From positions 62,001-126,000 of the forward strand of contig NZ_MVDE01000004.1 of the NCBI RefSeq assembly GCF_002843385.1: a DNA stretch of 64,000 bases, given 5' to 3'. Position 1 is the first letter of the stretch. Each line of letters starts with the position of its first letter. Position numbers and translations under genes: made by a program. The stretch comes from Labilibaculum manganireducens (GTDB lineage Bacteria; Bacteroidota; Bacteroidia; Bacteroidales; Marinifilaceae). The notes beneath the pieces are model-generated. The model was not told where the DNA came from, did no database searches, and was given only the letters and a program-made list of their open reading frames with translations. Positions 63,934-64,000 of the stretch are shown here, one piece after another.

Positions 63934-64000
63934 CCTTCCCACACAGCCAAGCACAATTGCAATTCGCACAAGCCAACGCTCAACCAAAAATTGCAATAGA
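63934..64000. repeat. hairpin repeat flanking the R-M cassette, copy B
   Basis: Arms ATTGCAATT (63956-63964) and AATTGCAAT (63989-63997) enclose a 24-base centre CGCACAAGCCAACGCTCAAC plus CAAA. The centre matches copy A over most positions while the arms differ in a compensated way. It may continue beyond the window edge. Confidence 0.75.

Noticed and set aside
1-64000. tRNA and rRNA genes
   Set aside because: I looked for tRNA-like cloverleaf words and conserved rRNA segments by eye and found none; a covariance scan would be needed to be certain.

Overview
The window looks like chromosome from an AT-rich Bacteroidota, probably a marine Marinilabiliales-type genus (a guess from gene content and style, not a measured placement). 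The evidence is: promoters of the TTG-N19-TAnnTTTG kind, no clear Shine-Dalgarno sites, Bacteroidota versions of the glycogen genes (a GT3 synthase fused to an alpha-glucan phosphorylase), a DAHP synthase-chorismate mutase fusion, and REP-like elements with CCCCTAAAGGGG. I see no rRNA or tRNA gene.

Region 1 (1-14.2 kb) is glycogen metabolism: a branching enzyme cut by the window edge, a cytoplasmic alpha-amylase and a methyltransferase on the plus strand, converging on a minus-strand group (debranching enzyme, GT4 glycosyltransferase, GH57 hydrolase, then the synthase-phosphorylase fusion). Region 2 (14.2-19.8 kb) holds small membrane proteins, a lipoprotein and a short MutS-like ATPase. Two small membrane genes there share 182 bp with one mismatch.

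Region 3 (19.8-34.9 kb) is the aromatic amino acid locus. A complete trp operon (trpE-G-D-C-F-B-A, minus strand) and a plus-strand operon (aminotransferase, tyrA, DAHP synthase/chorismate mutase, aroB, aroA, a DUF523 gene, aroC) diverge from a roughly 400-bp spacer. Both start with leader-peptide attenuators that are not in an ordinary ORF list. The trp leader encodes 22 residues with three consecutive Trp codons, before a terminator hairpin. The aro operon has two leader peptides in series, one with ten consecutive aromatic residues (FFYYFWYFYY) and one with YYYFYFWH. Each is followed by its own terminator, and the first also has a perfect 8-bp candidate antiterminator. I regard this as the best find in the window.

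Region 4 (34.9-51.4 kb) is ordinary accessory and housekeeping content: Nudix hydrolase, thioesterase, DUF1697, S9 peptidase, a second DAHP synthase (AroG type), DUF1593 protein, alpha/beta hydrolase, a sulfide:quinone-reductase-like flavoprotein, an YhcH-family protein, a DAO-type oxidoreductase, tRNA hydroxylase TrhO and a tRNA-dihydrouridine synthase. The spacers carry degenerate tandem arrays, MITE-like elements and REP duplications.

Region 5 (51.4-64 kb) is a decayed and mobile region: a gene remnant without a start, a truncated tyrosine recombinase, an unrecognised two-gene unit (soluble protein plus four-helix membrane protein), an internally deleted group II intron, a Crp/Fnr regulator with a metallo-hydrolase, a DUF4469-like protein, and a restriction-modification cassette (XRE regulator, type IIG enzyme, second N6-adenine methylase). 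The cassette lies between two copies of a hairpin-forming repeat with a conserved 24-nt centre and covarying 9-bp arms, which suggests a mobile or cassette-like unit.
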